The notes beneath the pieces are model-generated. The model worked only from the letters and a program-made list of their open reading frames with translations, was not told the origin of the DNA and made no database searches. From Candidatus Blautia faecipullorum (GTDB lineage Bacteria; Bacillota; Clostridia; Lachnospirales; Lachnospiraceae), in the NCBI GenBank assembly GCA_019115125.1, contig DXEG01000037.1, positions 124,001 through 188,000 on the forward strand: 64,000 bases of DNA, written 5' to 3'. Within the stretch, counting starts at the first letter, position 1. The number at the start of each line of letters is the position of its first letter. Position numbers and translations under genes: made by a program. Of this stretch, positions 35,544 through 43,886 are shown one piece after another.

Positions 35544-35773
35544 ACCTTGAACGGGTACATACGGCATTGAATCTTGCTGAAGACGCTGGACTTGCCGGAC
35601 GTGTCGAGGTATGGGATATTCAGCAGTTTCTTTCAGCCAACGTGTATGAGCATAGTCTTTTTGATGAGAGTAAAAGAAATTCTACGCTTTCAGATATTAT
35701 TGGTCGTTACAATAAAATCGTTCTTGAGGCGGAAACTGATCCGAGCCTCCGAATCGAATTTGAGGCGAGATGA
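35544..35773 (+). pseudogene. 3' remnant of a DUF4928-like (restriction-modification-associated) gene
   Basis: The frame reads HTALNLAEDAGLAGRVEVWD, then IQQFLSANVYEHSLFD and ends ETDPSLRIEFEAR before a TGA at 35771. The pattern 'VEVWDIEQFLxxNxYE ... YN.IVxEAETDPSLRI' recalls the C-terminus of DUF4928 proteins, found beside cytosine methyltransferases. No start or ribosome site exists and the frame runs back into the terminator of the preceding unit, so only the tail of a gene remains. The family call is from memory of the pattern and is not certain. Spacer 35774-35885 holds no gene. Confidence 0.5.
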
Positions 35774-35885
35774 TATCTTGCAGTTTCGCGGTTGATATGA
35801 TATGCTAACCAAAGACCCGGGACGGCCGCGCCGAAAAACGCGGAAAATCCCGGAGGATCTTAATATATAGAAAGAAGGTGAAGCT

Positions 35886-37008
35886 GTGGTTGAATTAGAT
35901 CAGTTCAAGAGTATTCTTGCGACTTACACAGAACCATTAGTGGAAGTGAGGGATTCACTTTGACCTCGCTAATAAGGAGCAGAGGGTCGAAGAATTAGAG
36001 CGCGAGATGGAAGCGCCTGATTTCTGGGACGACGCGGAGCAGTCTCAGAAGAAGATGAAGGAACTGAAAAGCCTCAAGGACGACATGGAAACCTATCAGA
36101 ATCTGGTGACGCAGATGGACGACATGGAGACCATGATCGAGATGGGCTATGAAGAAAACGATCCGGATCTGATACCGGAGATCCAGGAAATGCTGGATCA
36201 GTTCCAGACAGATTTTGACAATATCCGGGTAAAAACCCTGCTGTCCGGAGAATACGACAGTGAAAACGCCATCATTAAGCTCAACGCGGGAGCGGGCGGA
36301 ACAGAGGCCTGCGACTGGTGCGGGATGCTGTACCGTATGTACAGCCGCTGGGTGGACAGGAAGGGATTTTCTCTGGAGGTTCTCGACTATCTGGACGGAG
36401 ACGAGGCCGGCGTAAAATCTGTTACCTTCCAGGTAAACGGAGAGAACGCATATGGGTATCTGAAATCCGAAAAGGGCGTACACCGCCTTGTGAGGATCTC
36501 GCCCTTCAACGCGGCGGGCAAACGCCAGACGTCCTTTGTATCCTGCGATGTTATGCCGGATATCAAGAAGGATCTGGATGTGGAGATCAATGATGAGGAT
36601 ATCAGGATCGATACCTACCGAAGCAGCGGCGCGGGCGGACAGCACATCAATAAAACCTCATCTGCTATCCGTATTACGCATTTTCCCACGGGAATCGTGG
36701 TACAGTGCCAGAATGAGCGTTCCCAGCATATGAACAAGGACAAGGCCATGCAGATGCTGAAAGCGAAGCTTTATCTGCTGAAGCAGCAGGAGGCCGAGGA
36801 GAAGCTTTCCGGCATCCGGGGCGAGGTTACGGATATCGGATGGGGCAATCAGATCCGTTCCTATGTTATGCAGCCGTATACAATGGTGAAGGATCACCGG
36901 ACCAATGAAGAAACAGGAAATGTGGACGCGGTGCTGGACGGAGGCATTGACCTTTTTATCAACGCGTATCTGAAGTGGATCGCTCTTTCCAAAAAACAGG
37001 AGCAGTAA
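35886..37008 (+). CDS. prfB: Peptide chain release factor 2 (programmed +1 frameshift)
   Basis: RF2 recognises UGA/UAA stop codons and frees the peptide. The zero frame begins at GTG 35886 (VVELDQFKSIL...) and hits TGA at 35961 within the core CTT TGA C; shifting by +1 continues as DLANKEQRVEELE and runs to 37008, a full-length protein of 373 residues. The upstream Shine-Dalgarno-like element is GAGGGA, weaker than the classical AGGGGG. The SPF anticodon-like motif is RISPFNAAG and GGQ is in SSGAGGQHINKT. The frameshift is autoregulation: low RF2 favours the shift. Single-gene unit upstream of the threonine operon. Confidence 0.97.
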
Positions 37009-37089
37009 TCCCGCGGCAGCTCATATCATATGTGAACAGCGGCGTAACCCAGCCTGTTTGGAAGCCGTCGAAGGCGGCTGAAAAAAGAC

Positions 37090-37118
37090 TTGCACACTTT
37101 CGCCAGGTATGGTAACAT
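37090..37118 (+). promoter_or_regulatory. Promoter of the UPF0735-hom-apgM-lysC operon
   Basis: TTGCAC (37090-37095), 17 bp, TAACAT (37113-37118). It leads into a leader containing a terminator (37157-37177). A hairpin AGCCG/CGGCT (37063-37079) lies between prfB and this promoter. Confidence 0.6.
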
Positions 37119-37136
37119 ATCCCTCGTAGGAAAACA

Positions 37137-37177
37137 GGTGTCTTTTCTTAACGGACATCCCCTGCGGGGGATTTTTT
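37137..37177 (+). terminator. Leader terminator with a possible antiterminator (attenuator)
   Basis: ATCCCC (37157-37162) pairs with GGGGAT (37167-37172) around TGCG, then TTTTTT: an intrinsic terminator inside the leader, downstream of the promoter at 37090 and 49 nt before the first gene. GGTGTC (37137-37142) can pair with GACATC (37154-37159), which would break the terminator. This suggests transcription attenuation; the signal is unknown, and no T-box or leucine-type leader peptide is visible. Confidence 0.55.
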
Positions 37178-37225
37178 ATGAGCGCCTGTTTGTTGGTAGG
37201 AGTTTTCAGGAACAGGAAGAAGAAC

Positions 37226-37678
37226 ATGGGAAAAGCGGAAGAAAAAAAGAAGTATTTTGTAGTGAGGGAGCGGGCGGTGCCGGAGGTGCTTCTGAAAGTG
37301 GTGGAAGCCAAGCGCCTGCTGGATTCCGGAAGGGTGCAGACCGTGCAGGACGCGGCCGAACAGACGGGGATCAGCCGAAGCTCTTTTTATAAATACAAGG
37401 ACGATATTTTTCCTTTCCATGAGCAGGCAAAGGGAAAAACCATTACTTTTATCATTCAGATGGACGACGAACCGGGGCTTTTATCCGGCGTACTGAAGAC
37501 CATCGCGCATTTTCACGGCAATATACTGACCATACATCAGAGTATTCCCATCAACGGGATCGCCACGCTGACTCTCAGTGTGGATATTCTCCCGGGAGAA
37601 GGGGATGCGGAGGCGATGGTGGAGTTTATTGAGCAGAGCGAGGGGATTCATTACCTGAAGATCCTGGGAAGAGAATAG
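37226..37678 (+). CDS. UPF0735 ACT-domain protein (PheB-like)
   Basis: 150-residue protein with an N-terminal helix-turn-helix-like half (RERAVPEVLLKVVEAKRLL, TVQDAAEQTGISRSSFYKYK) and a C-terminal ACT domain (TFIIQMDDEPGLLSGVLKTIAHF, ILTIHQSIPINGIATLTLSV). Bacillus PheB is of this family. ATG at 37226, weak AGGAAG upstream. The gene is 36 nt ahead of hom, a common arrangement, and it probably senses an amino acid to control the threonine operon, though the mechanism is unproved. Confidence 0.85.
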   Translation: MGKAEEKKKYFVVRERAVPEVLLKVVEAKRLLDSGRVQTVQDAAEQTGISRSSFYKYKDDIFPFHEQAKGKTITFIIQMDDEPGLLSGVLKTIAHFHGNILTIHQSIPINGIATLTLSVDILPGEGDAEAMVEFIEQSEGIHYLKILGRE

Positions 37679-37714
37679 TGTACAAATGCGGCGGCAGGCA
37701 GCAAGGAGGATAAT

Positions 37715-38929
37715 ATGATAAACATAGCTGTTTTAGGATACGGTACTGTTGGAAGCGGCGTGGTGGAGGTCATCAACACCAACCACAAAAGCATCAATAA
37801 GCGGGCCGGAGCGGAGATCAATATTAAATATGTTCTGGATCTGAGAGAGTTTCCGGGGGATCCGGTGCAGGAGATCCTGGTGCATGATTATGAGATCATC
37901 GCCAACGACCCGGAGGTGGATATAGTTGTAGAGGTGATGGGCGGGATCGAACCGGCCTACACCTTTGTGAAGAGGGCTCTGGAAGCGGGAAAGAGCGTCT
38001 GCACCTCCAATAAGGCTCTGGTGGCCAAGCACGGGCCGGAGCTTATGGAGATCGCCCGGGAAAAAGACATTAATTTTCTGTTTGAGGCAAGCTGCGGGGG
38101 CGGAATTCCCATCATACGCGCGCTGAACTCTTCTCTGACCGCCGATGAGATCGACGAGATCACGGGGATCCTCAACGGAACCACCAATTATATGCTCTAC
38201 AAGATGAGTACGGAGGGCTCTGATTTTAACAGTGTTTTAAAAGAAGCTCAGGAAAAGGGCTATGCGGAGGCAGATCCCACCGCTGATGTGGAGGGCTATG
38301 ACGCCTGCAGGAAGATCGCGATCCTGTCCTCTCTTGCCTACGGGAAGTTCCTTAATTATGAGAATATCTATACAGAGGGAATCACGAAGATCACTCCGGA
38401 GGATATGGCTTATGCCGCCGACCTGGGAATGTCGGTGAAGCTTCTGGCTACCAGCCGTAAGGTGGGAAGCGACGCGTTTTACGCTATGGTGGCGCCTTTC
38501 CTGGTAGGAAAATCAAGTCCGCTCTACAGTGTGAATGATGTGTTTAACGCGGTCTTTGTACATGGAAACGTTTTAGGCGACGCGATGTTCTACGGCAGCG
38601 GGGCAGGCAAGCTGCCTACAGCCAGCGCGGTGGTGGCCGACGTGGTGGACGAGGCCAAGCATCTTCACAGAAATATCATGACCAACTGGACCAGCCGTCC
38701 CCTGGAGCTGATGGATCTGGACGAGGTAGAGGGAAGATTTTTCGTGAGAGTGAAGGGCGCGACTGTGGAGCAGGTGCAGGACATCTTCGGGGATACCCAG
38801 ATCGTGAACCTGAAGCAGCTTCCGGGAGAGTTTGCTTTTATTACTTCCAGTATGAAGCAGGGAGAATATCAGGCAAAGGTGGAGAAGCTCAATGGAAAGG
38901 TGATCACCATGATCCGTGTGAAGGATTGA
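37715..38929 (+). CDS. hom: Homoserine dehydrogenase
   Basis: 404 residues. NAD(P)-dependent reduction of aspartate semialdehyde to homoserine, third step to threonine and methionine. Features are the Rossmann start INIAVLGYGTVGSGV, GGIEPAYTFVKRALEAGKSVCTSNKAL, the catalytic region SCGGGIPIIRALN, GILNGTTNYMLYKM and EAQEKGYAEADPTADVEGYDA with catalytic Lys/Asp, and a C-terminal ACT domain (residues about 335-404). AAGGAGG precedes the ATG. Operon with the apgM-like gene and lysC. Confidence 0.97.
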   Translation: MINIAVLGYGTVGSGVVEVINTNHKSINKRAGAEINIKYVLDLREFPGDPVQEILVHDYEIIANDPEVDIVVEVMGGIEPAYTFVKRALEAGKSVCTSNKALVAKHGPELMEIAREKDINFLFEASCGGGIPIIRALNSSLTADEIDEITGILNGTTNYMLYKMSTEGSDFNSVLKEAQEKGYAEADPTADVEGYDACRKIAILSSLAYGKFLNYENIYTEGITKITPEDMAYAADLGMSVKLLATSRKVGSDAFYAMVAPFLVGKSSPLYSVNDVFNAVFVHGNVLGDAMFYGSGAGKLPTASAVVADVVDEAKHLHRNIMTNWTSRPLELMDLDEVEGRFFVRVKGATVEQVQDIFGDTQIVNLKQLPGEFAFITSSMKQGEYQAKVEKLNGKVITMIRVKD

Positions 38930-38963
38930 GAAAAGCCTGGTTCAGAAGAGGAGGCAGATGATT

Positions 38964-40163
38964 ATGAAATATGTAGTGATTTTGGGCGACGGAATGGCAG
39001 ATTGGCCGCTGGAATGCCTGGGCGGAGGGACGCCGCTTTCCTGCGCGGAAACTCCGGTCATGGACGCCCTCGCGAAGGTTTCTGAAATCGGGACGGTTCC
39101 CACTATTCCTCAGGGAATGGCTCCTGGAAGTGATACGGCGAACCTTTCCGTGATCGGATATGACCCAAGAAAATATTATACAGGGAGATCGCCGCTGGAG
39201 GCCCTGAGCATCGGCGTGGATATGAAAGACAGCGATGTGGTGTACAGGTGCAATCTTGTGACGCTTACGGAGGAGGACGCTCCTTACGAGGAACAGACCA
39301 TCCTGGATCACAGTTCAGATGAGATCAGCACCGAGGACGCGGAAATCCTTCTGAGAGATGTGTGCAGAGAGCTGGAAAACGAGAACTACCGTTTTTATAC
39401 AGGAACAAGCTACCGCCACTGTCTGGTGTGGGACAGGGGACAGGTACTTGAGCTGACGCCTCCCCACGATATTCTTACGAGAAGGATCGGGGAGTATCTT
39501 CCAAAAGACGAAACCCTGAAATATATGCAGAAAAGAAGCTATGAAATTTTGAAGGATCACCCTCTGAATATCCGCCGGAAGGAGCAGGGACTTCATCCGG
39601 CCAACAGCTTCTGGTTCTGGGGAGCGGGCACGAAGCCTATCCTTACGTCTTTTGAGGATATTTACCATAAAAAAGGCGTAATGATCTCAGCGGTGGATCT
39701 TCTCAAGGGGATCGCCGTGGGAGCGGAGATGGACCGGATCGAGGTGGAGGGAGCCAACGGCGGTCTTCATACCAATTATGAAGGGAAAGCAGAGGCGGCT
39801 GTGAAGGCTCTCACGGAGCAGGGCTATGATTTTGCTTATATCCATGTGGAGGCTCCAGATGAGATGGGGCATCAGGGAAGCGTGGAGAAAAAAATCCAGG
39901 CGATTGAATATCTGGATCAGCGGCTGATACGCCTGGTAAAAGAGGGACTGGACGCTTCCGGAGAGGACTACCGGATGCTGATCCTTCCGGATCACCCCAC
40001 GCCCATCAAGGTGCGTACCCATGTGGCGGAGCCGGTGCCGTACCTGCTTTATGACAGCACGGCGCTTCAGGCGCATACCTGGCGCTATAATGAAAAAGAA
40101 GCTGCTGAAAGCGGAAATACGGTAGCCCATGGATGGGATATGATGAGGTACCTGTTTTCATAA
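38964..40163 (+). CDS. ApgM-type phosphoglycerate mutase-like protein, candidate homoserine kinase
   Basis: 399-residue member of the alkaline-phosphatase superfamily, archaeal-type independent phosphoglycerate mutase branch. MKYVVILGDGMADWPLECL has the metal Asp, PGSDTANLSVIGYDP has the catalytic Ser, and the later metal ligands lie in IHVEAPDEMGHQG and LPDHPTPIKVRTH. Such genes between hom and lysC/thrC have been proposed to encode homoserine kinase where thrB is missing. The order hom, this gene, lysC and the lack of a thrB nearby support that. Start at 38964 since GGAGG is 9 nt upstream; an ATG at 38958 is too close. Confidence 0.85.
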   Translation: MKYVVILGDGMADWPLECLGGGTPLSCAETPVMDALAKVSEIGTVPTIPQGMAPGSDTANLSVIGYDPRKYYTGRSPLEALSIGVDMKDSDVVYRCNLVTLTEEDAPYEEQTILDHSSDEISTEDAEILLRDVCRELENENYRFYTGTSYRHCLVWDRGQVLELTPPHDILTRRIGEYLPKDETLKYMQKRSYEILKDHPLNIRRKEQGLHPANSFWFWGAGTKPILTSFEDIYHKKGVMISAVDLLKGIAVGAEMDRIEVEGANGGLHTNYEGKAEAAVKALTEQGYDFAYIHVEAPDEMGHQGSVEKKIQAIEYLDQRLIRLVKEGLDASGEDYRMLILPDHPTPIKVRTHVAEPVPYLLYDSTALQAHTWRYNEKEAAESGNTVAHGWDMMRYLFS

Positions 40164-40260
40164 AAAAGGGCCGGAAACAACGGAGGACGGAGCAGTGCCG
40201 GAATCCGGGAAATAAGATGCCGCTCCGGCACAGGCCGGCGCGGAACATCAGGAGGTAATG

Positions 40261-41469
40261 ATGTTAATTGTAAAGAAATTCGGCGGGACTTCCGTAGCGA
40301 ATAAAGAACGGATCTTTAACGTTGCCGGAAGATGCGTGGAAGAATACAAAAAAGGAAACAACGTGGTGGTGGTTCTTTCCGCCATGGGAAAATATACGGA
40401 CGAGCTGATCGCCATGGCTGAGGACATCAACCAGAAGCCCCCCAAGAGGGAAATGGATATGCTCTTCACCATCGGCGAGCAGATGTCGGTAGCTCTGATG
40501 AGCATGGCGCTGGACAGTATGGGCGTTCCGGCCATATCGCTGAACGCCTTTCAGGTGGCGATGCATACCACCAGCGTTCACGGCAGCGCGCGGCTGAAAA
40601 GAATTGATACAGAACGTATCCGGAGAGAGCTGGACAGCAGGAAAATAGTTGTGATCACCGGTTTCCAGGGAATCAATAAATATGACGATTATACAACGCT
40701 GGGAAGAGGTGGATCGGATACCACTGCGGTTGCCCTGGCGGCGGCGCTCCACGCGGATGCCTGTGAGATTTATACGGATGTGGACGGCGTTTATACGGCG
40801 GACCCGAGAAAGGTTCCTAACGCGAGAAAGCTGAAAGAGATCACTTATGACGAAATGCTGGATCTGGCCACCCTGGGAGCGGGAGTGCTCCATAACAGAT
40901 CCGTGGAGCTGGCGAAAAAATACGGAGTGCCTCTTGTGGTGCGCTCCAGTCTGAATAACAGTGAAGGAACCGTGGTAAAGGAGGAAGTTTCAGTGGAGAG
41001 AATGTTGATCAGCGGCGTGGCTCTTGATACAGATGCCGTGAGGATCGCGGTACTGGGCCTCAAGGATGTGCCGGGAATGGCTTTTAAGCTCTTTGATGTG
41101 CTTGCGGGAAAACACATCAATGTGGATGTGATCCTTCAGTCTATAGGCCGGGCCGGAACAAAGGATATTTCATTTACAGTAGATAAAAAGGACATGGACG
41201 ACGCGGTGGCCGCCCTGGAGGAGAACAGCGCGAGACTGGGGTACAAGGAGCTTCATTCCGAGCGGAATATCGCCAAGCTTTCCATCGTGGGCGCGGGAAT
41301 GGTGAGCAATCCCGGAGTGGCGGCGAAAATGTTTGAAAGCCTTTATAATGAGGGCGTGAACATTAAGATGATCTCCACCTCGGAGATCAGGGTGACTGTG
41401 CTGATAGACGAAAAGGACGGCGTCCGCGCCATGAACGCGGTGCACGACGCGTTTCATCTTGCCGAATAG
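40261..41469 (+). CDS. lysC: Aspartate kinase
   Basis: 402 residues. Phosphorylates aspartate, first step to lysine, threonine and methionine. Motifs: VKKFGGTSVANKER, GFQGINKYDDYTTLGRGGSDTTAV, YTDVDGVYTADPR, then two ACT domains (VAVLGLKDVPGMAFKLFDVL and LSIVGAGMVSNPGVAAKMFE) for feedback control. The start at 40261 follows AGGAGG by 5 nt; an ATG at 40258 is closer still. Ends the operon with UPF0735, hom and the apgM-like gene. Confidence 0.97.
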   Translation: MLIVKKFGGTSVANKERIFNVAGRCVEEYKKGNNVVVVLSAMGKYTDELIAMAEDINQKPPKREMDMLFTIGEQMSVALMSMALDSMGVPAISLNAFQVAMHTTSVHGSARLKRIDTERIRRELDSRKIVVITGFQGINKYDDYTTLGRGGSDTTAVALAAALHADACEIYTDVDGVYTADPRKVPNARKLKEITYDEMLDLATLGAGVLHNRSVELAKKYGVPLVVRSSLNNSEGTVVKEEVSVERMLISGVALDTDAVRIAVLGLKDVPGMAFKLFDVLAGKHINVDVILQSIGRAGTKDISFTVDKKDMDDAVAALEENSARLGYKELHSERNIAKLSIVGAGMVSNPGVAAKMFESLYNEGVNIKMISTSEIRVTVLIDEKDGVRAMNAVHDAFHLAE

Positions 41470-41508
41470 GGAATGATGGAGGAAATAACCTCTGGCAATA
41501 AATGACAA

Positions 41509-41542
41509 AAATCGGGACTTCTGAGGAAGCCCCGATTTTTTT
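41509..41542 (+). terminator. Terminator of the threonine operon
   Basis: AAATCGGGACTTC (41509-41521) pairs with GAAGCCCCGATTT (41526-41538) with one A/C mismatch; TTTTTTT follows. Confidence 0.9.
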
Positions 41543-41769
41543 GCGGGAGGGTACTGATGATGAAACAAGATTTTAGAACTTCCGCACAAAAATTATATGG
41601 AAGTATTTCCCTGATTCCGATATAATAAAGACGGAATCACAGGAACGTTGTTTTCCTGAAGATCTTGTACAGCCGGGATGACCCTGCGGAACAGGAGAAT
41701 GTTACAGTTCACGCCACATAAGAACTGCTGCAGGAGAATTCCAGAATAAAAAAGCAGGAGGTAGATTAC

Positions 41770-42954
41770 ATGAAAAAGAAATATTCAGCGGTTTTGGCGG
41801 CAGGTATAATGCTGCTGGCGGCGCCATCAGGGGTGTGGGCGGCGGAAGAGAGTTCCGCGGCGAATGGCCTGGGAGACGATATCTATAGCTTTCAGGTGGA
41901 GTTTGACGGCGATATTTTGTCTGTTCCTATGACCTATGAGGAGCTCACGGCGATGGGATGGGAGGCCAGCCATCCGGAACAACTGGAACAAATGGTGGAA
42001 GCCAACACCTATGTGTTTGGTATTGTTTTTGAAAAAGGGGATTATCGTCTTGAGGCGGACATGCTGAATCTGGGCATTAACGAGGCTCCGGTAAGCGAGT
42101 GCCTTGCGGCCGGAATCACTATTGACGCCTGTGATTTTGACAACGACCTTATCGGAAATCAGGTAGGACCGGATACGCTGATGCTTCCCGGCGGCATCGC
42201 GGTGGGAACGGCGGATATCGACGCCATCAAGGCCGCCTATGGAGAGCCCAGCGATATTTATGAAAATGAAACCTACAGTGAGCTTACCTACGAAAAGGAC
42301 ATCTACGAAAAGGTAGAGCTCACCGTATATAAAGAGACAAATACGCTGCTGGAGGTGGAAGTCACAAATTTTGTGGAGCCGGAGGGCTTCGACCCGGGGA
42401 CTGTCAGCACGGAGACTCCCGCTATTGTAGCGGAATATCAGGCGCCCTCCGCTCCGGGGGCGGATATTATGGATCCTGTTGTGGAGTTCATGGGAGATCT
42501 CTATCAGCTTCCCGCGCCGGTGTCGGCTTTTGAGGCAAACGGCTGGAAAATACAGGATATGGGCGAGGACGCGTTTGCCGAAGGCGGCGGTCTGGAATTT
42601 ATTGATATGATGAAGGATAATCAGACGGTACGCTTTTCTGTCTACAATTTTACAAAAGATGCCGTGACTCTCAGCAACTGCTTTGTGACAGAGCTGGATT
42701 ATGGAACCTATGATCCTGAGGTGCTTGCTCTGAAGCTTGCGGGGGACGTTACTCTTGGAGTGTCTAAGGATGAGCTGAAGGCGATGGCGGAAGAAAAAGG
42801 CTATATCTGCGAAGAGGATGAGGATTATCTGCAGATTTACAAGAATGAGGACTCCAGGCTTGACGATTATCTGAGTATCTGGTTTAATAAGGACGAAGAT
42901 CCGGACAAGGCCGCCAGCATTACCGTACATCATGAGGTGCTGGAAAATTCATAA
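41770..42954 (+). CDS. Secreted protein with a duplicated domain, function unknown
   Basis: 394 residues. Signal peptide MKKKYSAVLAAGIMLLAAPS...VWA/AE with no lipobox. The mature part has two related halves: residues about 40-130 (FDGDILSVPMTYEELTAMGW...) and about 235-320 (FMGDLYQLPAPVSAFEANGW...), each followed by an Asp/Glu-rich segment ending in a short alpha/beta tail (YGEPSDIYENETYSELTYEK; KDELKAMAEEKGYICEEDEDY). Highly acidic. No family recognised. Starts 18 nt after GAGGTAG-type site AGGAGGTAG. Spacer 41543-41769 has a TATAAT at 41621-41626, probably its promoter, but the -35 box is poor. Confidence 0.7.
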   Translation: MKKKYSAVLAAGIMLLAAPSGVWAAEESSAANGLGDDIYSFQVEFDGDILSVPMTYEELTAMGWEASHPEQLEQMVEANTYVFGIVFEKGDYRLEADMLNLGINEAPVSECLAAGITIDACDFDNDLIGNQVGPDTLMLPGGIAVGTADIDAIKAAYGEPSDIYENETYSELTYEKDIYEKVELTVYKETNTLLEVEVTNFVEPEGFDPGTVSTETPAIVAEYQAPSAPGADIMDPVVEFMGDLYQLPAPVSAFEANGWKIQDMGEDAFAEGGGLEFIDMMKDNQTVRFSVYNFTKDAVTLSNCFVTELDYGTYDPEVLALKLAGDVTLGVSKDELKAMAEEKGYICEEDEDYLQIYKNEDSRLDDYLSIWFNKDEDPDKAASITVHHEVLENS

Positions 42955-43017
42955 TAAAAAACTGCGCGGAGATTTAGAACTGACAGGAATATATCGCGGA
43001 AAAGATCGGAGAGAAAA

Positions 43018-43821
43018 ATGAGCAAAAATAGAAAATTCTGGAAATCACACGCAAAGGAAAGCTTAAGAGGAAGATGGGGACTGGCTATCCTGGGTATGCT
43101 GACCGCGTCGGCTATGAATTTTGCAGGAAACTATCTGGCTTCCGGATTATTTCCGGGGGAATCTGTTCCGGCACTGGTGCTGAGCCAGGTGTTCATGTTT
43201 ATCGTATCTCTGATCGGAATGATCCTGTCCACCGGGTATTGTTATATGCTGCTGAATATGTCCAGAGGCAGACGGGCGGTACTGGCCGATGTTTTTTACC
43301 TGTTCCGGAATCAGCCGGACAGAGTGCTTGTGGCGGGGCTTGTCGTTTCGCTGCTTGATACGGTTGTGATGCTTCCGCTCAATTACTGGACGATTATGAC
43401 AAACCCTGAGGCTCAGACATTCGAGGCCCAGCTCGCCTGGCTGCAGACAGCAATGCTCTTACTGGTCCTGGGGATGATCCTGGGGATTCTGATCAAGCTG
43501 CCGCTGGTCCTGACCTTTTATCTTCTGGCGGACAATCCGGAGATGGGCGGGGTGGAAGCCCTGAAAACAAGTATCCGTCTCATGCGCGGAAGAAAATGGA
43601 AATACGTTGTGCTTCAGCTCAGCTACCTGCCGTTGGTAGTTCTGTCTGTTTTTACTCTCTACATTGCTTTCCTTTGGCTGCTTCCCTATATGCAGGCGGT
43701 GGACACAGCCTTTTACATGGATATTCTGGGAGAATTCGACAGAACGGAGCCCGGATATGATGACGGCGGCGGATACCTTTCAGAGAGCAGCGCAGGAGAC
43801 GACTACAACGCGGAAGCGTAA
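43018..43821 (+). CDS. DUF975 family membrane protein
   Basis: 267 residues with about six membrane segments. MSKNRKFWKSHAKESLRGRWGLAILGML is the DUF975 start, and SIRLMRGRKWKYVVLQLSYLPLVVLS the conserved late segment; an acidic tail (EPGYDDGGGYLSESS...) ends it. Function unknown; DUF975 members are small membrane proteins in Firmicutes. GGAGAG is 5 nt before the ATG. It lies 63 nt after the duplicated secreted protein gene and could be transcribed with it. Confidence 0.85.
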   Translation: MSKNRKFWKSHAKESLRGRWGLAILGMLTASAMNFAGNYLASGLFPGESVPALVLSQVFMFIVSLIGMILSTGYCYMLLNMSRGRRAVLADVFYLFRNQPDRVLVAGLVVSLLDTVVMLPLNYWTIMTNPEAQTFEAQLAWLQTAMLLLVLGMILGILIKLPLVLTFYLLADNPEMGGVEALKTSIRLMRGRKWKYVVLQLSYLPLVVLSVFTLYIAFLWLLPYMQAVDTAFYMDILGEFDRTEPGYDDGGGYLSESSAGDDYNAEA

Positions 43822-43886
43822 TCAAATCCGGCCGCGGAGGCTGGCGGACATATATAAGACGGAAATATGAATTACTGGAGGATGTT

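Noticed and set aside
35961-35963. TGA in prfB as a nonsense mutation
   Set aside because: It is the standard programmed frameshift site of release factor 2.
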